This document shows, piece after piece, positions 19,884 to 29,969 of a stretch of DNA of 43,417 nt (its first letter is position 1; each line of letters starts with the position of its first letter). A program made the translations under genes and the position numbers. Source of the DNA: Proteromonas lacertae (taxonomy: Eukaryota > Sar > Bigyra > Opalinata > Proteromonadidae); assembly GCA_002245135.1 (NCBI GenBank), contig NGBS01000926.1, positions 1 through 43,417 of the forward strand, in the 5' to 3' direction. The notes under the pieces were generated by a model. The model had not been told where the DNA came from. It did no database searches and worked only from the letters and a program-made list of their open reading frames with translations.

Positions 19884-21765
19884 AAGAGAAATATATATTA
19901 GTAAATTAGTTGATGATTGTTTTACTATATTATGTCGATGTTTAAGTTCAGAACATATTGTTCAAATATTCAGATTTCTATTACTTCAACAAAAGATATT
20001 ATTTTATAGTAATCATGTTGATAAATTGACAATGTGTACTGAAGCTTTAATATCATTGTTATTTCCATTTCAATGGGTTTTATCGTATGTTCCATTATTG
20101 CCATTAGATTTAACTGAATGTTTAGATGTATTTATTATAATTTTTATTTATAGTCTCCAACTCCATATGTGATGGGCATTTCAACACAAGCATTAGATTA
20201 TACCAAAGAAATCGACGATAGAGTTATTTTAGTTCATTTAGATATGGATGAAGTAAATATCCCAAAAGAATTAATGAAAAAACAACCAGACTTTCCATCA
20301 TCATTATCCAAGAAATTACTTAATTCATTAAAATCAATTGTTCCAAAACCAGCTGTAAAAATAGTACATGAATCAGAAGATGGTAAATATTTAGTATATG
20401 ATGTAACCTTTGGTCCAGGTCCATTAGGAACAGAATTAACCAACGATATGGGAATATTAGATGAAGGAGATACTGAAGAAAAGAACTTATTAGTTGTGAA
20501 AGGATTTAGAAGAGTGGATGAAGGTCAAATGAGTCAAGGTGAGAAGTGTGGTTGTATAAGAGTTGGAAGTATTGTAATTGGATTAAATAGTATTTTAAAT
20601 ATTATATTATTTATATATATATATAGATAAAAGTGTTATTGAAAAACCACTTTCAATATGGAATAAAACTAAAGAAAATATTCTCCAAATTATCAATGGA
20701 TAGTCCATTAGAAGAAAATCCAATATTAAAAAGAAAGAATTCTATCGTTAAAGAAGATTCAAAGAAATTTAGTGAAAATATAGAAGGTAATAATTGGGTA
20801 GAAGAAATGAGATTTACATGTGTTGATTTTATAGCTAATTTATTAGGAAATTACCGAAAGTTTATACTTCCAGAAGTGGATGATTCTGCTTCACCATTTG
20901 ATACAAAAGCATATTTAAGTTCATTGTCACATAGCGCAAAGAGTTTTATGAAAGTATTTTGTGAAACTCAAATGTTTTCTTGTTTTATTTCTGACCATTT
21001 GAATTGTGATGAAAGTGTAAAGAAGAGATATCAACAAAGTCTATCTCGTAGATTTTGGAATTTGAATGAATTTAAAGTGGAAGATATAAAGATTAAAGAT
21101 ATTGAGAATATCTATTCAACAGAAGATATTTCAAGACCAACTGGTGTATTTCCAAGATTTAATTACAAGTTATTCCAATGTATTACTTCAAGCAAGTTTG
21201 TTGAAAATGAATTTGTTTCTATAAGAAGACCAAGGCAAGTTTCAAGAAGTATATAATATTAATCATTTTTATTATATTTATATTTTGATTAGCATTTGCA
21301 AATGATTTAATGATTGGCGATTCACATAGCCATATGATTCTATCTCCTTCTAATATTGGTAAAACAACAAAAGAAGTTAGTAGAAGACATGTAAAAGATC
21401 CAAATTCAAATATGACTTTTAACAAGTTTAAATCTCTTTTCTCTAAAGATTCATCATCATCATCATCATCAAATCCAACACCAAAAATCACATCTTCTCC
21501 AAGAGGAAGACATACATTGAAATCTGAAGCAGCAATTAAATCAAAAGATAGTGTAAGTGAAAAAGAGAAAATTGATAATAAAAACAATGAAATAAATGAA
21601 GATGCATTTCCTCCTCCACCTCCTACTAATAATAATTCTCTTCATTCTGATAATAATAATCCACCATCTAGTTTACCACCAAATATACCACATCCGCCAC
21701 CTATATTACAAGTTGGACCATCAGAAAAGAAATCTTTTTTTAAAGGTTTATTTAAAAAGAAATAG
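19884..21765 (+). CDS. DENN-domain protein (putative Rab guanine nucleotide exchange factor), 5' end missing
   Basis: Exon 1 (from an acceptor at 19883) is cDENN: FRFLLLQQKILFYS, ALISLLFPFQWVLSYVPLLP. A 26-nt intron (20128-20153) joins it to SPTPYVMGIS, the expected continuation. Next comes a PDZ-like stretch: FGPGPLGTEL, then CGCIRVGSIVIGLN. The dDENN domain follows at about 20820-21010 (FIANLLGNYRKFI, FCETQMFSCFI). A 44-nt intron (21249-21292) leads to a Ser- and Pro-rich tail ending FFKGLFKKK. The middle junction is uncertain. A 53-nt intron (20574-20626) keeps frame but cuts the PDZ-like part. A 37-nt intron (20590-20626) completes it (NKSVIEKPLSIW) but then needs a frame change near 20700. 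No uDENN part is seen upstream. DENN proteins activate Rab GTPases in membrane traffic. Confidence 0.75.
20128..20153 (+). other. 26-nt intron of the DENN gene
   Basis: GTATTTAT...TTATAG; removal joins TECLD to SPTPYVMG in frame at phase 0, matching the conserved DENN core. Confidence 0.85.
21249..21292 (+). other. 44-nt intron of the DENN gene
   Basis: GTATATAA...GATTAG; removal joins two long open frames at phase 1 (VSR-TFANDLM). Confidence 0.75.
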
Positions 21766-21872
21766 AATGTAGATAATTATTACATAATATATAAATATAT
21801 AGGAATTTTGTAATTGTTATTTTGAAAGATATGTACTCATAATATGATAGTGTCATATAATAATGAAAGAAA

Positions 21873-21903
21873 GGGGGCCAGAGCATAGTGTGCTCTAGCC
21901 CCC
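21873..21903. repeat. GC-rich hairpin downstream of the DENN gene
   Basis: GGGGGC pairs with GCCCCC and AGAGCA with TGCTCT around a TAGTG loop, with one C-A mismatch. It lies about 110 bp past the DENN stop in otherwise AT-rich DNA. It may be a structured 3' UTR or a foldback remnant. Confidence 0.7.
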
Positions 21904-21989
21904 TATGGTTTTTTGATTCAAAAAAATAGCCGTTTTTATGTGTACTCTGTCCCCATATTGTTTTTTCATCATTAGAAACATAATTAGAC

Positions 21990-23001
21990 CAGGGTTGTAT
22001 TTATCGGTTACTGACGGAGATAGGTCAAAACCTATAGGTTTTGCCTTAACCGTCGGTCAGTCAAGCCTTACAAGCCGAATATTATAAAATCTATTTTAAT
22101 TCATTATATACTAATTTTCCCTTCATAAAAACTATCTTATAATATATTTTAATACTTGATTCATATATTTTCAATTCAATTAAATAATTTTTAACTTTTT
22201 ATAAAGAATTACACTTTAATACTCAACAATAATTAGGTATTTTATATAATTATGTTTTTATTTATTTCTACTAATCATCAGTTTCATTTGTAATCTATCA
22301 CATGATAAATTTGATTTGGATAAGTTACTTATTTGTCCAGTATGTTTAAACTGTTCTTGGCAAGTATGTATACCCTAGGAAACTTGGACTTTAATGATAG
22401 CCAGATATTTCCAATGGTTTCAGAGGTGCTGTAATGAATATCATATTGCAAATATTCTTGTACTTCATTTGGCATAATTAATCTCTTTCTTTTTACTGCA
22501 AATGCATTTATCAAGGCTTTTTATCTTTAACATATTATACCAAAAGGTTATGTAAAAGTTAAAATTAAGATGTTCAAGCTTATTTGCCTCTTTTAAGGCA
22601 ATAACTTCACGAGCCGCTCCAATTGGTAAAACTATACTCCTAGAATATATAATGATAGATTATATTAGATACATTTATGATAATTTTAAGAAATGATTAA
22701 TGTCAAGCTAAAAGTTTGCCATTTTTTCTTTCAAATTTTTATAATCATTCTATACTTTATATTACATATATAACACAATAGAATAACTCATTGGTAAGGC
22801 TAGATTCAATTATGAAGAAAGAAAAAAGCGCATCGACCGACTGTTAATTCGGTATTTTATAGAATGATATATAGAGCTTGAATTCAATATGTACAGTTAG
22901 ATAATATTATTAATATCACATGTTAAGTCGGTCAACATTTGTTTATTGACCTACGATCGATCAGTTTTCTCAGTCGGTCATGACCGATTTATACAACCCT
23001 G
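21990..23001 (-). mobile_element. hAT-type DNA transposon, internally deleted, with 8-bp target duplication
   Basis: A 1012-bp element from CAGGGTTG (21990) to CAACCCTG (23001), flanked by the identical 8-mer AATTAGAC at 21982-21989 and 23002-23009. The 8-bp duplication and terminal motif identify a hAT family element related to the arm copies at 1646-2620. Subterminal palindromes such as AAAACCTATAGGTTTT and TGACCGA-like words recur. Only a C-terminal transposase piece survives (22329-22514). It sits just left of the Polinton. Confidence 0.9.
22329..22514 (-). pseudogene. hAT transposase C-terminal remnant
   Basis: A 61-codon frame reading EVQEYLQYD, IGNIWLSLKSKFPRVYILAK. This matches the hAT dimerisation region pattern, where a conserved W is followed by FPxL and an alanine-containing helix. 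The orientation (N-terminus toward 23001) is the same, relative to the element ends, as that of the BED finger in the arm copies. Confidence 0.55.
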
Positions 23002-23096
23002 AATTAGACAATAATAAATATCTCATTCGATTTCTCTATTTATGCTGGGCTCATATATGCCCTTAGTTTGACTTTCTGATCATAATCGAAATCTAT

Positions 23097-23252
23097 TTTT
23101 CTTAAAAAAATTCAAAAAACAATGATAGATAGGATGGCCACCATACTGTGTGATATGACACCATATGGTGACCATCCTATGTAATAAAAAACAAAACAAA
23201 AAAAATGGAGTTCAAGTCAAATCTCGAAACGCATCTATTTTTCTATTATTGA
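23097..23252 (+). repeat. Left terminal inverted repeat of the Polinton
   Basis: Inverted match to 41863-42013. The best part is GTAATAAAAAACAAAAC through ATGGAGTTCAAGTCAAATCT to CATCTATTTTTCT, plus a 52-bp near-palindrome (23129-23180). Weaker similarity continues outward about 30 bp (TTCAAAAAACAAT). No clear short target duplication could be assigned. Confidence 0.8.
23129..23180. repeat. 52-bp near-perfect palindrome in the left repeat
   Basis: Begins ATAGGATGG and ends CCATCCTAT. Inner CACCATA pairs with TATGGTG and the centre is GTGTGATATGACAC. About four mismatched pairs in 26. Confidence 0.9.
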
Positions 23253-23356
23253 TATTTCTTGTAAGACTTGTTATAATGCTAATTAATTATGTAAATTATG
23301 AAAACAACACTCCCACACAAACACAATCTATCATTTGAACCAATTAGGACCAGAGA

Positions 23357-23573
23357 TTAATAATCATTTTGGTACTCTGGCTCCTCATTATCATCATCAT
23401 CTACTATATATTGTGAGAAGTTATCATCATCATCTTCCTCTGTAGTACTATCTTCTTGTTTTTGGTTTTTGGTTGAAATGTTTTTTTGATTTATTTTCTT
23501 TCTTTTGAATCTTGGAGTTTTAGATGTACTGCACTTTCTTTTTGTGGATAACACCTTTAACAACTTGTTGTTG

Positions 23574-23609
<36 letters not shown>

Positions 23610-24199
23610 TTATCAAACAACGATGCTACAGAGACTTTACTACTTACCATACTTTCAGCAGTACTTCTGTAAACTATATCTCCTTTCGAATTCTTGTTTT
23701 CTTCTTTTTCGCATTTTGCTAAATCGTTGTCACCGAAATGTATGATATACATACAAGTCAGTTCCACCATGTCCTCCATTGCATGGTCAAGCATACGATC
23801 ATACTATTGATTCAAAATTGAAATATATATTAATTGGATATACGATGCTTTTGTCCAGATCCTCTTTATACATGATATTACATAGCAGGACAGACATCAA
23901 CACTCTGGACATTTTTAATCTTTCATGACGATCATCAATCTTTTCAATTTCTGTGAATCTTTGTACCATGTAGTGAAACGCCTTATACTGAAGTTACCAT
24001 TCCAGCTATAGACATATAATAATATATTATACCTATATCGTTGCAAATCTTTCTCATGTTCTACAATCGTCTTAAAATTCTCACATAAAATTTTATATAT
24101 GCTCGGATTTGGATCATTAATGAAACTATTTTTGTATAGCAACTTCCAGTTGCTCATAATAAGTGAATTGAAAGGGAAATAACGTTGAACAATGAACAA
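23357..24199 (-). pseudogene. Polinton left-end gene: acidic-tailed protein of unknown function
   Basis: Transcribed outward toward the left repeat. The N-terminal portion is rich in aromatic and basic residues (SIYKILCENFKTIVEHEK, RYRYNILLYVY). The C-terminal part has a KRKK-type basic cluster between runs of Asp (up to eleven, from a CAT/GAT repeat) and ends acidic. It shares short blocks and overall design with the gene at the opposite end (40919-41590). No known family recognised; the charge pattern suggests a nuclear or DNA-packaging role. The gene looks interrupted. Confidence 0.55.
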
Positions 24200-24320
24200 A
24201 TGTTATATGTATATATGAAACGGATATATATATTTTTATAAATGTTGTTATAAAGACATATAACTCTATTAATTTAGATAATAATCATAATGAAATGAAT
24301 TTCATTATTACTTTTGTTTT

Positions 24321-25621
24321 TTGTTTTTGGACCATATGTTTAACATTAATAGTTACGATCCACATTTATACAGCTCATATAGCAACCAAAACCCATATCA
24401 TGTCAAACCGTTATCATCAAATGGTAACTTATCACTTGCAACATATATTAACCATGGAGCACCGAATATTACACATCCAACAAGAGAGGCTTCGAATGAA
24501 GACCAAATGTCAAACCAAATTGCCCAATATCGATCACGCTTAGATGAACTATATAAAAAATATTATTACCTTAATGAAAATGAATTTGTCAAAATGACAC
24601 AACATTTGTCTAGTATGAATGATATAGCTCCACCACCAGATGTAGTACGTGAATACTTAAGGAGACAACCTGGAAAACATATTGTTGATTTCAAATATAA
24701 AAAAATAATCCATTCGCTACTATCAAGAAGCCAGGGTACTTCCAAATGGATATTGTGTTTTTCTTACCTGATATGGAACATTTGTATTTTATCGAAATGA
24801 ATTCAAGAAAAGTATGGGCAATATTTATGCCTAATAAATATGGTGATATTACATTGGATGCATTTCAGAAGTGGTATTATGAAACAGATGCCTATGGAAA
24901 CAAAACACATAAAAATGTGGTAAGTATTCTATCAGATGCTGATGCTAGTTTTTCAAATATCAAGAAGTTATGTTATGCTGAAGGAATATCATATTTTCAA
25001 AAAGATGGTTCTGAGCATAAAATAGAATCATTGTTGGATAGATCAGTGAGTGTGATAAAAAGATTGTTGTACAAACACTTGGTGGATTTGGGATATGATG
25101 CACCTACATATATGGCAGATATTGATCACAATGATAAGCATATTATACCAGATATGAATTATAAATTGAAACTCGATAGTATAATACAGGAAGTGATAGA
25201 TGACTATAACAACAAGCCATTACCAGGAATTAAAGGATATACCCCAAATGAGGTATTCCATAGTCCAGAATTACAAAAACAAATATTACAAAAATCAATT
25301 AACTACAACTTAAAGAATTATGAAAAATTGGATCATACTGGTCAAAATTTCGAAGTAGGTGATTTGGTGAGATTCAAAGAGAGAAGACGTAAAATGGATA
25401 AGAACATATACTGGTCAGACAATGTATATAAGATAATCAAGAAAAATCGATATTCATACAATTTAGGTGATATCAATGGGAATGACATTCAAGGTTTTTC
25501 ATTAATTCGATTCAAACACTATGAGTTGCAGTTAGTGAGAAAAGATGATGCACCAACCACATGGTTTAGAAAAATACTGGAGAGACCCAAGAGAAAGAAG
25601 GGAGACAAATCAATATTGTAA
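24321..25621 (+). pseudogene. Polinton integrase (retroviral-type, rve family), broken
   Basis: Encodes the enzyme that inserts linear element DNA into the host genome. The N-terminal part includes YYLNENEFVKM and PPPDVVREYLRRQPGKHI, like the zinc-binding and linker region of Polinton integrases. The core has MDIVFF (first Asp), ILSDADASF (second Asp) and IESLLDRSVSVIKRL (Glu-containing helix). The C-terminal part has an SH3/chromo-like stretch FEVGDLVRFKERR and LGDINGNDIQGFSLIRFKHYEL. Points inward from the left repeat, as usual for the family. Confidence 0.75.
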
Positions 25622-26029
25622 CGAATAAATTTTTATTATGTTATATATTGTATATGTTGTTTTTTATTATTGGGCATTGGATAGACTAGCTACGATGAGG
25701 GCTGCGTTTCTAATTTATAATTATTTATTTATTTATTAAATTAATTTCACAAGGAATTTATGGAAGTTTAATAATTTCTACTTGGATGTGTTGTTTAATA
25801 TTGCGCCATTGAAATTCGGCTTGAATCATCCTGGCACTGTATATCTAAATGCCCTTTTTTTATTTAATTGGGATCTGATAGACTGTGCAAGGAAAAAAGA
25901 GTCATGCAGCTGGCTGGCATTAGTGGTTCGATTCCTAGCACAGACTATTAATAATCCCATTTTTTTAATTTCTTTTTTTTAAAAATATTTTATTATACAT
26001 ATACATATAGTATATTCTATTTTTTATAT
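25622..26029. other. Spacer after the integrase gene
   Basis: AT-rich. It includes a GGTTCGATTCC word near 25926 that resembles a Pol III B box but cannot be folded into a tRNA. No gene recognised. Confidence 0.4.
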
Positions 26030-26437
26030 ATGATTACACTACCACCACAGATTGAATATAAATTACCAGAACTTGAATCCAAGGTAACAAAGAAATATCA
26101 TTTAAGTGGTCCAGACATATACTTGGATTTGTATAGCCTACAATTCCTTATATTTTTTTATCATCGAAAACCTATATATCAATGGTATTTTGAGTTAACA
26201 CATAAAATGATTAACATGATCATGAGTCAACGTTTGATATTAGTGTTTGTAGGTCCTTGTGACTTAGGAGATAGAGATAGACCCAAAGTTACATACACAC
26301 CAACAATGAAAAAAGTAATCATTAGAATGCCACAAAGACACTTTAATGGCAAGATGCCAATATTTTTCAAATGTACTCATATGGATTTAGAGATGATAAA
26401 TTATATTGAAACTCATACAATATTTCACCACATATAA
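26030..26437 (+). CDS. Polinton hypothetical protein, 135 aa
   Basis: Intact frame from ATG 26030, beginning ITLPPQIEYKLPELESKV and containing a hydrophobic aromatic patch (LYSLQFLIFFYHRK) and LILVFVGPCDLGDRDRPKV. No family recognised. Same strand as the integrase and convergent with the protease gene, which ends 36 bp away. Confidence 0.5.
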   Translation: MITLPPQIEYKLPELESKVTKKYHLSGPDIYLDLYSLQFLIFFYHRKPIYQWYFELTHKMINMIMSQRLILVFVGPCDLGDRDRPKVTYTPTMKKVIIRMPQRHFNGKMPIFFKCTHMDLEMINYIETHTIFHHI

Positions 26438-26472
26438 ATAGAAAAAAAAATAAATTAAGTAATAATTTTATA

Positions 26473-27777
26473 TTATATTAATCCAAATTGTTTTTTCATT
26501 AACCTAATTTTTGCTTCACCCACTATTGTATTATAGTCAGTAGCCTTTTTGAAACTACACTGATCTCTTAAAATATTTTTCAAAAAATTAATAGCAAAAA
26601 AACCACAGTTGGCAGTATTTGAATTTTGATTCTGTACTCCATTGATTTTAAGTTCATACTTTTCATTATGATACTTCTTTAAGTTTTTCAATTTTATTTT
26701 GAATTCTTCCAAGTGTTGAGGATCTTCACCAAATGAATCATAGTACAGGAATTGCTTCTTGATATTGTCAACTACTAAGGCCACCCAATGACCTATAGAA
26801 TCAGGGCTAGCTTGTGTGGTGAGTGTATTGATTATGATTCCCCATTGATTCTTCTTTTTAGGTATAGGAAGTACAAGCTCGTCCCAGCAGAACACTCCCA
26901 TGAACTTTCCATGAAAATTATTGAACTCATTTTTCACAATTAACTCTATATCAAAATTCGATAAGGCATCTGAAGTGATACTGTTATACAAAACTTTCCT
27001 ACGTGAAATTAATTTCTTTACTTTTTTATTATTTCCATTACCTATTCCAAAGTAACTCATAGCTTCACTGAGTTGTTTTGCTTGATCTAAATTACTCACT
27101 GCTCTACCAAAATTAGTGAGTGAACTTGGAATTGTTTGTTGTGAACGTTTCACGTAGTTATCCATTTTGATTGCATTCTTGTGTTGATATGGTGTTGGTT
27201 TTAACCAGTTTAATAAACCACCTGCATCTAGCAAACCAAAACAAGCAGTCAATGCACTGAATACTGTTCCTATACCTGCAACAGTTTGTAATGTACCTGT
27301 TGGATCAGCTGCAACAGCAGTTTTTGCCATTGATAGCATAGCTTTTGATAATTCACTAATACCTTTAACTGCTGCTGCAGCAGTTGTTGCATCACCTCCA
27401 TTTGCAGCTGCAGCTACAGTTGCTGCTGTTTTTAATGTATCACCTACATTTTTTGCATCTATATTTCCAATATTAGAAAATTTGTAGAAGAATGGAACTA
27501 ATTGAAATAAGTATCGAACATATGGATGAGTATTGAACATAAATGAAACACCAAAGTTATACAACAAGTCTACAGGTAACCATGATTTTTGAATTGCTTC
27601 AGGTAACATTGACTTAACTTTTTCTGAATTACCATAATACAAGTCAGTGATAGCAGGTAATCTACCACCTGACAGCATACGAATTATTTCATAGTAGTCG
27701 AAAATGAAGTACCACATTACATACAAGAACCCTGATGTTGGTAGCTTGGATTTTTCCATAACCAATGGGCCAAACAT
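26473..27777 (-). CDS. Polinton adenain-like cysteine protease with Ala-rich N-terminal region
   Basis: Residues from about 285 to the end form an adenovirus-type (C5/Ulp1-like) cysteine protease: FMGVFCWDELVLP, GHWVALVVD (catalytic His), FLYYDSFG (Asp), and NSNTANCGFFAINFL (Gln/Asn then catalytic Cys). In this family the enzyme matures capsid proteins. The first 270 residues hold an alanine- and glycine-rich hydrophobic segment (AAATVAAAANGG, then AGIGTVFSALTACFG) that could insert into a membrane or pack in the virion. The frame overlaps the next upstream gene by about 60 bp, so the protease may be part of a larger polypeptide in the intact family. Confidence 0.8.
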   Translation of the reverse strand: MFGPLVMEKSKLPTSGFLYVMWYFIFDYYEIIRMLSGGRLPAITDLYYGNSEKVKSMLPEAIQKSWLPVDLLYNFGVSFMFNTHPYVRYLFQLVPFFYKFSNIGNIDAKNVGDTLKTAATVAAAANGGDATTAAAAVKGISELSKAMLSMAKTAVAADPTGTLQTVAGIGTVFSALTACFGLLDAGGLLNWLKPTPYQHKNAIKMDNYVKRSQQTIPSSLTNFGRAVSNLDQAKQLSEAMSYFGIGNGNNKKVKKLISRRKVLYNSITSDALSNFDIELIVKNEFNNFHGKFMGVFCWDELVLPIPKKKNQWGIIINTLTTQASPDSIGHWVALVVDNIKKQFLYYDSFGEDPQHLEEFKIKLKNLKKYHNEKYELKINGVQNQNSNTANCGFFAINFLKNILRDQCSFKKATDYNTIVGEAKIRLMKKQFGLI

Positions 27778-29231
27778 GTCATTACTATTGCACGAACATA
27801 TTTCATTGCATGATCTACTTCAAACATTTGAGGAGTAACTCCACCTACCAAATATGACTTCATTGTATAGTATATTTGTGGAAATATCCTAAATACATTC
27901 TCTACACACAGGAACAAATTACCAGCAAAACCCATAAAATCAGATTCATGTAATGAATCAAGTGCTTTTTGAAATTGTGAATTTTCAAATTGTGCCCATG
28001 AACTACAAGCAGTTTTTACTAAACCAATAGCTATTTCATATTTTTGTTTATTATCTGCATTCACCCACTCTTGAGGAAGTGAGTGACCTAACTTCTCTCT
28101 GTTATAATCAAAGTTAATGAAATCTCTACTATTCTGTGATGCTATTTCATTTAGTTCTCTATATTTATCTTCATTAATCCATGTATGCGGTTCTTTATCT
28201 ATATCTATAACACTATTCATCAGTTCTTGATTTTTTGGATCTAATGCCCATCTATAAAATTTTGATCTTTCTAATGTCTCTTGATCATCCATATATCTTT
28301 GTGCCTTTTGATTATTCAATGCAATATATTCTTTTACTTTTTCAGCTCGATTCGGATCAAAATTATATGGATCTGAATATTGATTGATCTTACTTACTCC
28401 ATCAACTAATTCATTTTGCAAATACTCCTGCTGCAGTAATAGTTTGTTATAATATTCTATTGCATCTTTATCATTACCTGTTAATTTATCCCAAGTTGAG
28501 GTCAACCAATCTTGTCTATAATTTTTATAGGCTGCTAATTGAGGATTCTTTTCTATTATCTCTTGCAATGATTTATAATTTTGTAATTTAGGAAATTTTT
28601 GTAACAAAGGATCTGTAACTCTATTCATTCCATTATCATATGCCTGAACATCTGCTTCTGTAACATATTCAGGCCAATTCAAAAGATAGCTTCTTGGATT
28701 AGATGTATCTAATGTTGCTAATGGGAATATTCCTCTTAAATGTCCTTTTTTATGTTCACGATCTAGCATATCATAAAAATTAATATGATAATTGTTAGGC
28801 AACAAAGAAGCATAATTATTAGTTAAAGCATATTGAACCTCTTTTCGAGCTTGTCTATTCAAACCTGGACTAAATAATTTATCATAATTCCAATTATAAT
28901 CATATCCTACAGTTTCTTTTGGTATATATGGTTGAATATATTCTGGTATTTGACTTGGCTGTAATTGTGATGTTCCATTATAAGCAGCACTAGCAACATC
29001 ATACATTTGTTGTCTTGGATTAGTTATAATGACATGCTCATTAAGACCAACACTTTGACCCACTCTTAATGGTATAATACCACTATTACCACCTAATTTC
29101 TTAGTAGCCAAGAGATGCCTCCGTGGGATACTCTCTAATTTTAGTTTATTTCTTCTGTGATGTTTCTTATGTTTGAAATGAACATGTTTTCTTCTACCTG
29201 AACTTGTCTTTGGATATCCATCTAAAGACAT
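27717..29231 (-). CDS. Polinton hypothetical structural-type protein, 504 aa
   Basis: Starts MSLDGYPKTSSGRRK with a histidine- and lysine-rich N-terminus (KHVHFKHKKHHRRNKLK), then a mostly soluble middle rich in Asn, Tyr and Gln, and a hydrophobic C-terminal section. No known domain recognised. Its size, position before the protease and basic N-terminus suggest a virion component, by inference only. Confidence 0.55.
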   Translation of the reverse strand: MSLDGYPKTSSGRRKHVHFKHKKHHRRNKLKLESIPRRHLLATKKLGGNSGIIPLRVGQSVGLNEHVIITNPRQQMYDVASAAYNGTSQLQPSQIPEYIQPYIPKETVGYDYNWNYDKLFSPGLNRQARKEVQYALTNNYASLLPNNYHINFYDMLDREHKKGHLRGIFPLATLDTSNPRSYLLNWPEYVTEADVQAYDNGMNRVTDPLLQKFPKLQNYKSLQEIIEKNPQLAAYKNYRQDWLTSTWDKLTGNDKDAIEYYNKLLLQQEYLQNELVDGVSKINQYSDPYNFDPNRAEKVKEYIALNNQKAQRYMDDQETLERSKFYRWALDPKNQELMNSVIDIDKEPHTWINEDKYRELNEIASQNSRDFINFDYNREKLGHSLPQEWVNADNKQKYEIAIGLVKTACSSWAQFENSQFQKALDSLHESDFMGFAGNLFLCVENVFRIFPQIYYTMKSYLVGGVTPQMFEVDHAMKYVRAIVMTCLAHWLWKNPSYQHQGSCM

Positions 29232-29258
29232 ACCAAATAAACCATAATTTACTTTTGG

Positions 29259-29969
29259 CTATAAAACAAATTGTTTTCCCATACCATTAATTAAATTACA
29301 CACATCTGATCGTGCTTCTGGAACACTACGACCACATTGATATTTGAAATAATGTAAGTAATCTACTAATTGATCTATTGTTCCTCCATAGCTGGAATAC
29401 TTTGATATAATATCTAATGGCAATCCAACACTTTTACCTAAATTTTCTAAATCTTGTTTTGTATTATTCATAAACATTTGCTTAACTGATTCATAATCAT
29501 ATTGATTAATCAAAAATGGTTGTAATTTTTCCATAATAGCATCTATATTATATCTTTGTTGTTGTTGTTGTTGTTGTTGTATTGGTTGTGTGTTATTTTG
29601 GAATGTTGGCTGGGCTGCTGCCGCCGTGGCGGCAGCAGCACCTGCCATCATTCCGGCGTAACTTGCAGCATTTGAACTTTGATTATTATAACCTGCACCA
29701 GTTGCAGGTATTGAAGTTGTATTATTAGAACTGGCCCCAGTTGTAACATTCGATGCTTGAATATTTGAAGTGGCCGGCGCACTCGTCGAATTTGTTGTTG
29801 CAGGAGTAGCGCCAAATATACCTCTGAACCAATTGTATATATTACTTAGTGATGTAGTAAAGAAACCCATTATACTATCTAACTTAGAATGAATCCATTG
29901 TGACATATCCATTGGAGGAACTTGTTTCCAACGATTATATACCAAACTGACAAAATTAGGAGTTAACAT
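29259..29969 (-). CDS. Polinton hypothetical protein with Ala/Gln-rich linker, 236 aa
   Basis: N-terminal SQWIHSKLDSIMGFFTTSLSN and NWFRGIFGA form a probable amphipathic segment. A low-complexity middle of Thr, Ala, Asn and polyglutamine follows (a CAA/CAG-type repeat near 29560). The C-terminal helical domain is IDAIMEKLQPFLINQYD with DVCNLINGMGKQFVL. No family recognised. The start codon abuts an inserted hAT fragment (29968-30233), which therefore supplies its whole upstream region. Confidence 0.55.
   Translation of the reverse strand: MLTPNFVSLVYNRWKQVPPMDMSQWIHSKLDSIMGFFTTSLSNIYNWFRGIFGATPATTNSTSAPATSNIQASNVTTGASSNNTTSIPATGAGYNNQSSNAASYAGMMAGAAAATAAAAQPTFQNNTQPIQQQQQQQQRYNIDAIMEKLQPFLINQYDYESVKQMFMNNTKQDLENLGKSVGLPLDIISKYSSYGGTIDQLVDYLHYFKYQCGRSVPEARSDVCNLINGMGKQFVL

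Noticed and set aside
20234-20443. Antisense frame in the DENN gene
   Set aside because: Opposite strand of a well-supported exon.
23575-23603. CAT trinucleotide run as an independent repeat element
   Set aside because: It encodes the Asp run of the left-end gene in frame, so it is treated as part of that gene.
25895-25965. Possible tRNA with B-box-like GGTTCGATTCC
   Set aside because: The stem next to the TTCGATT loop does not pair and no acceptor or anticodon arm could be drawn.
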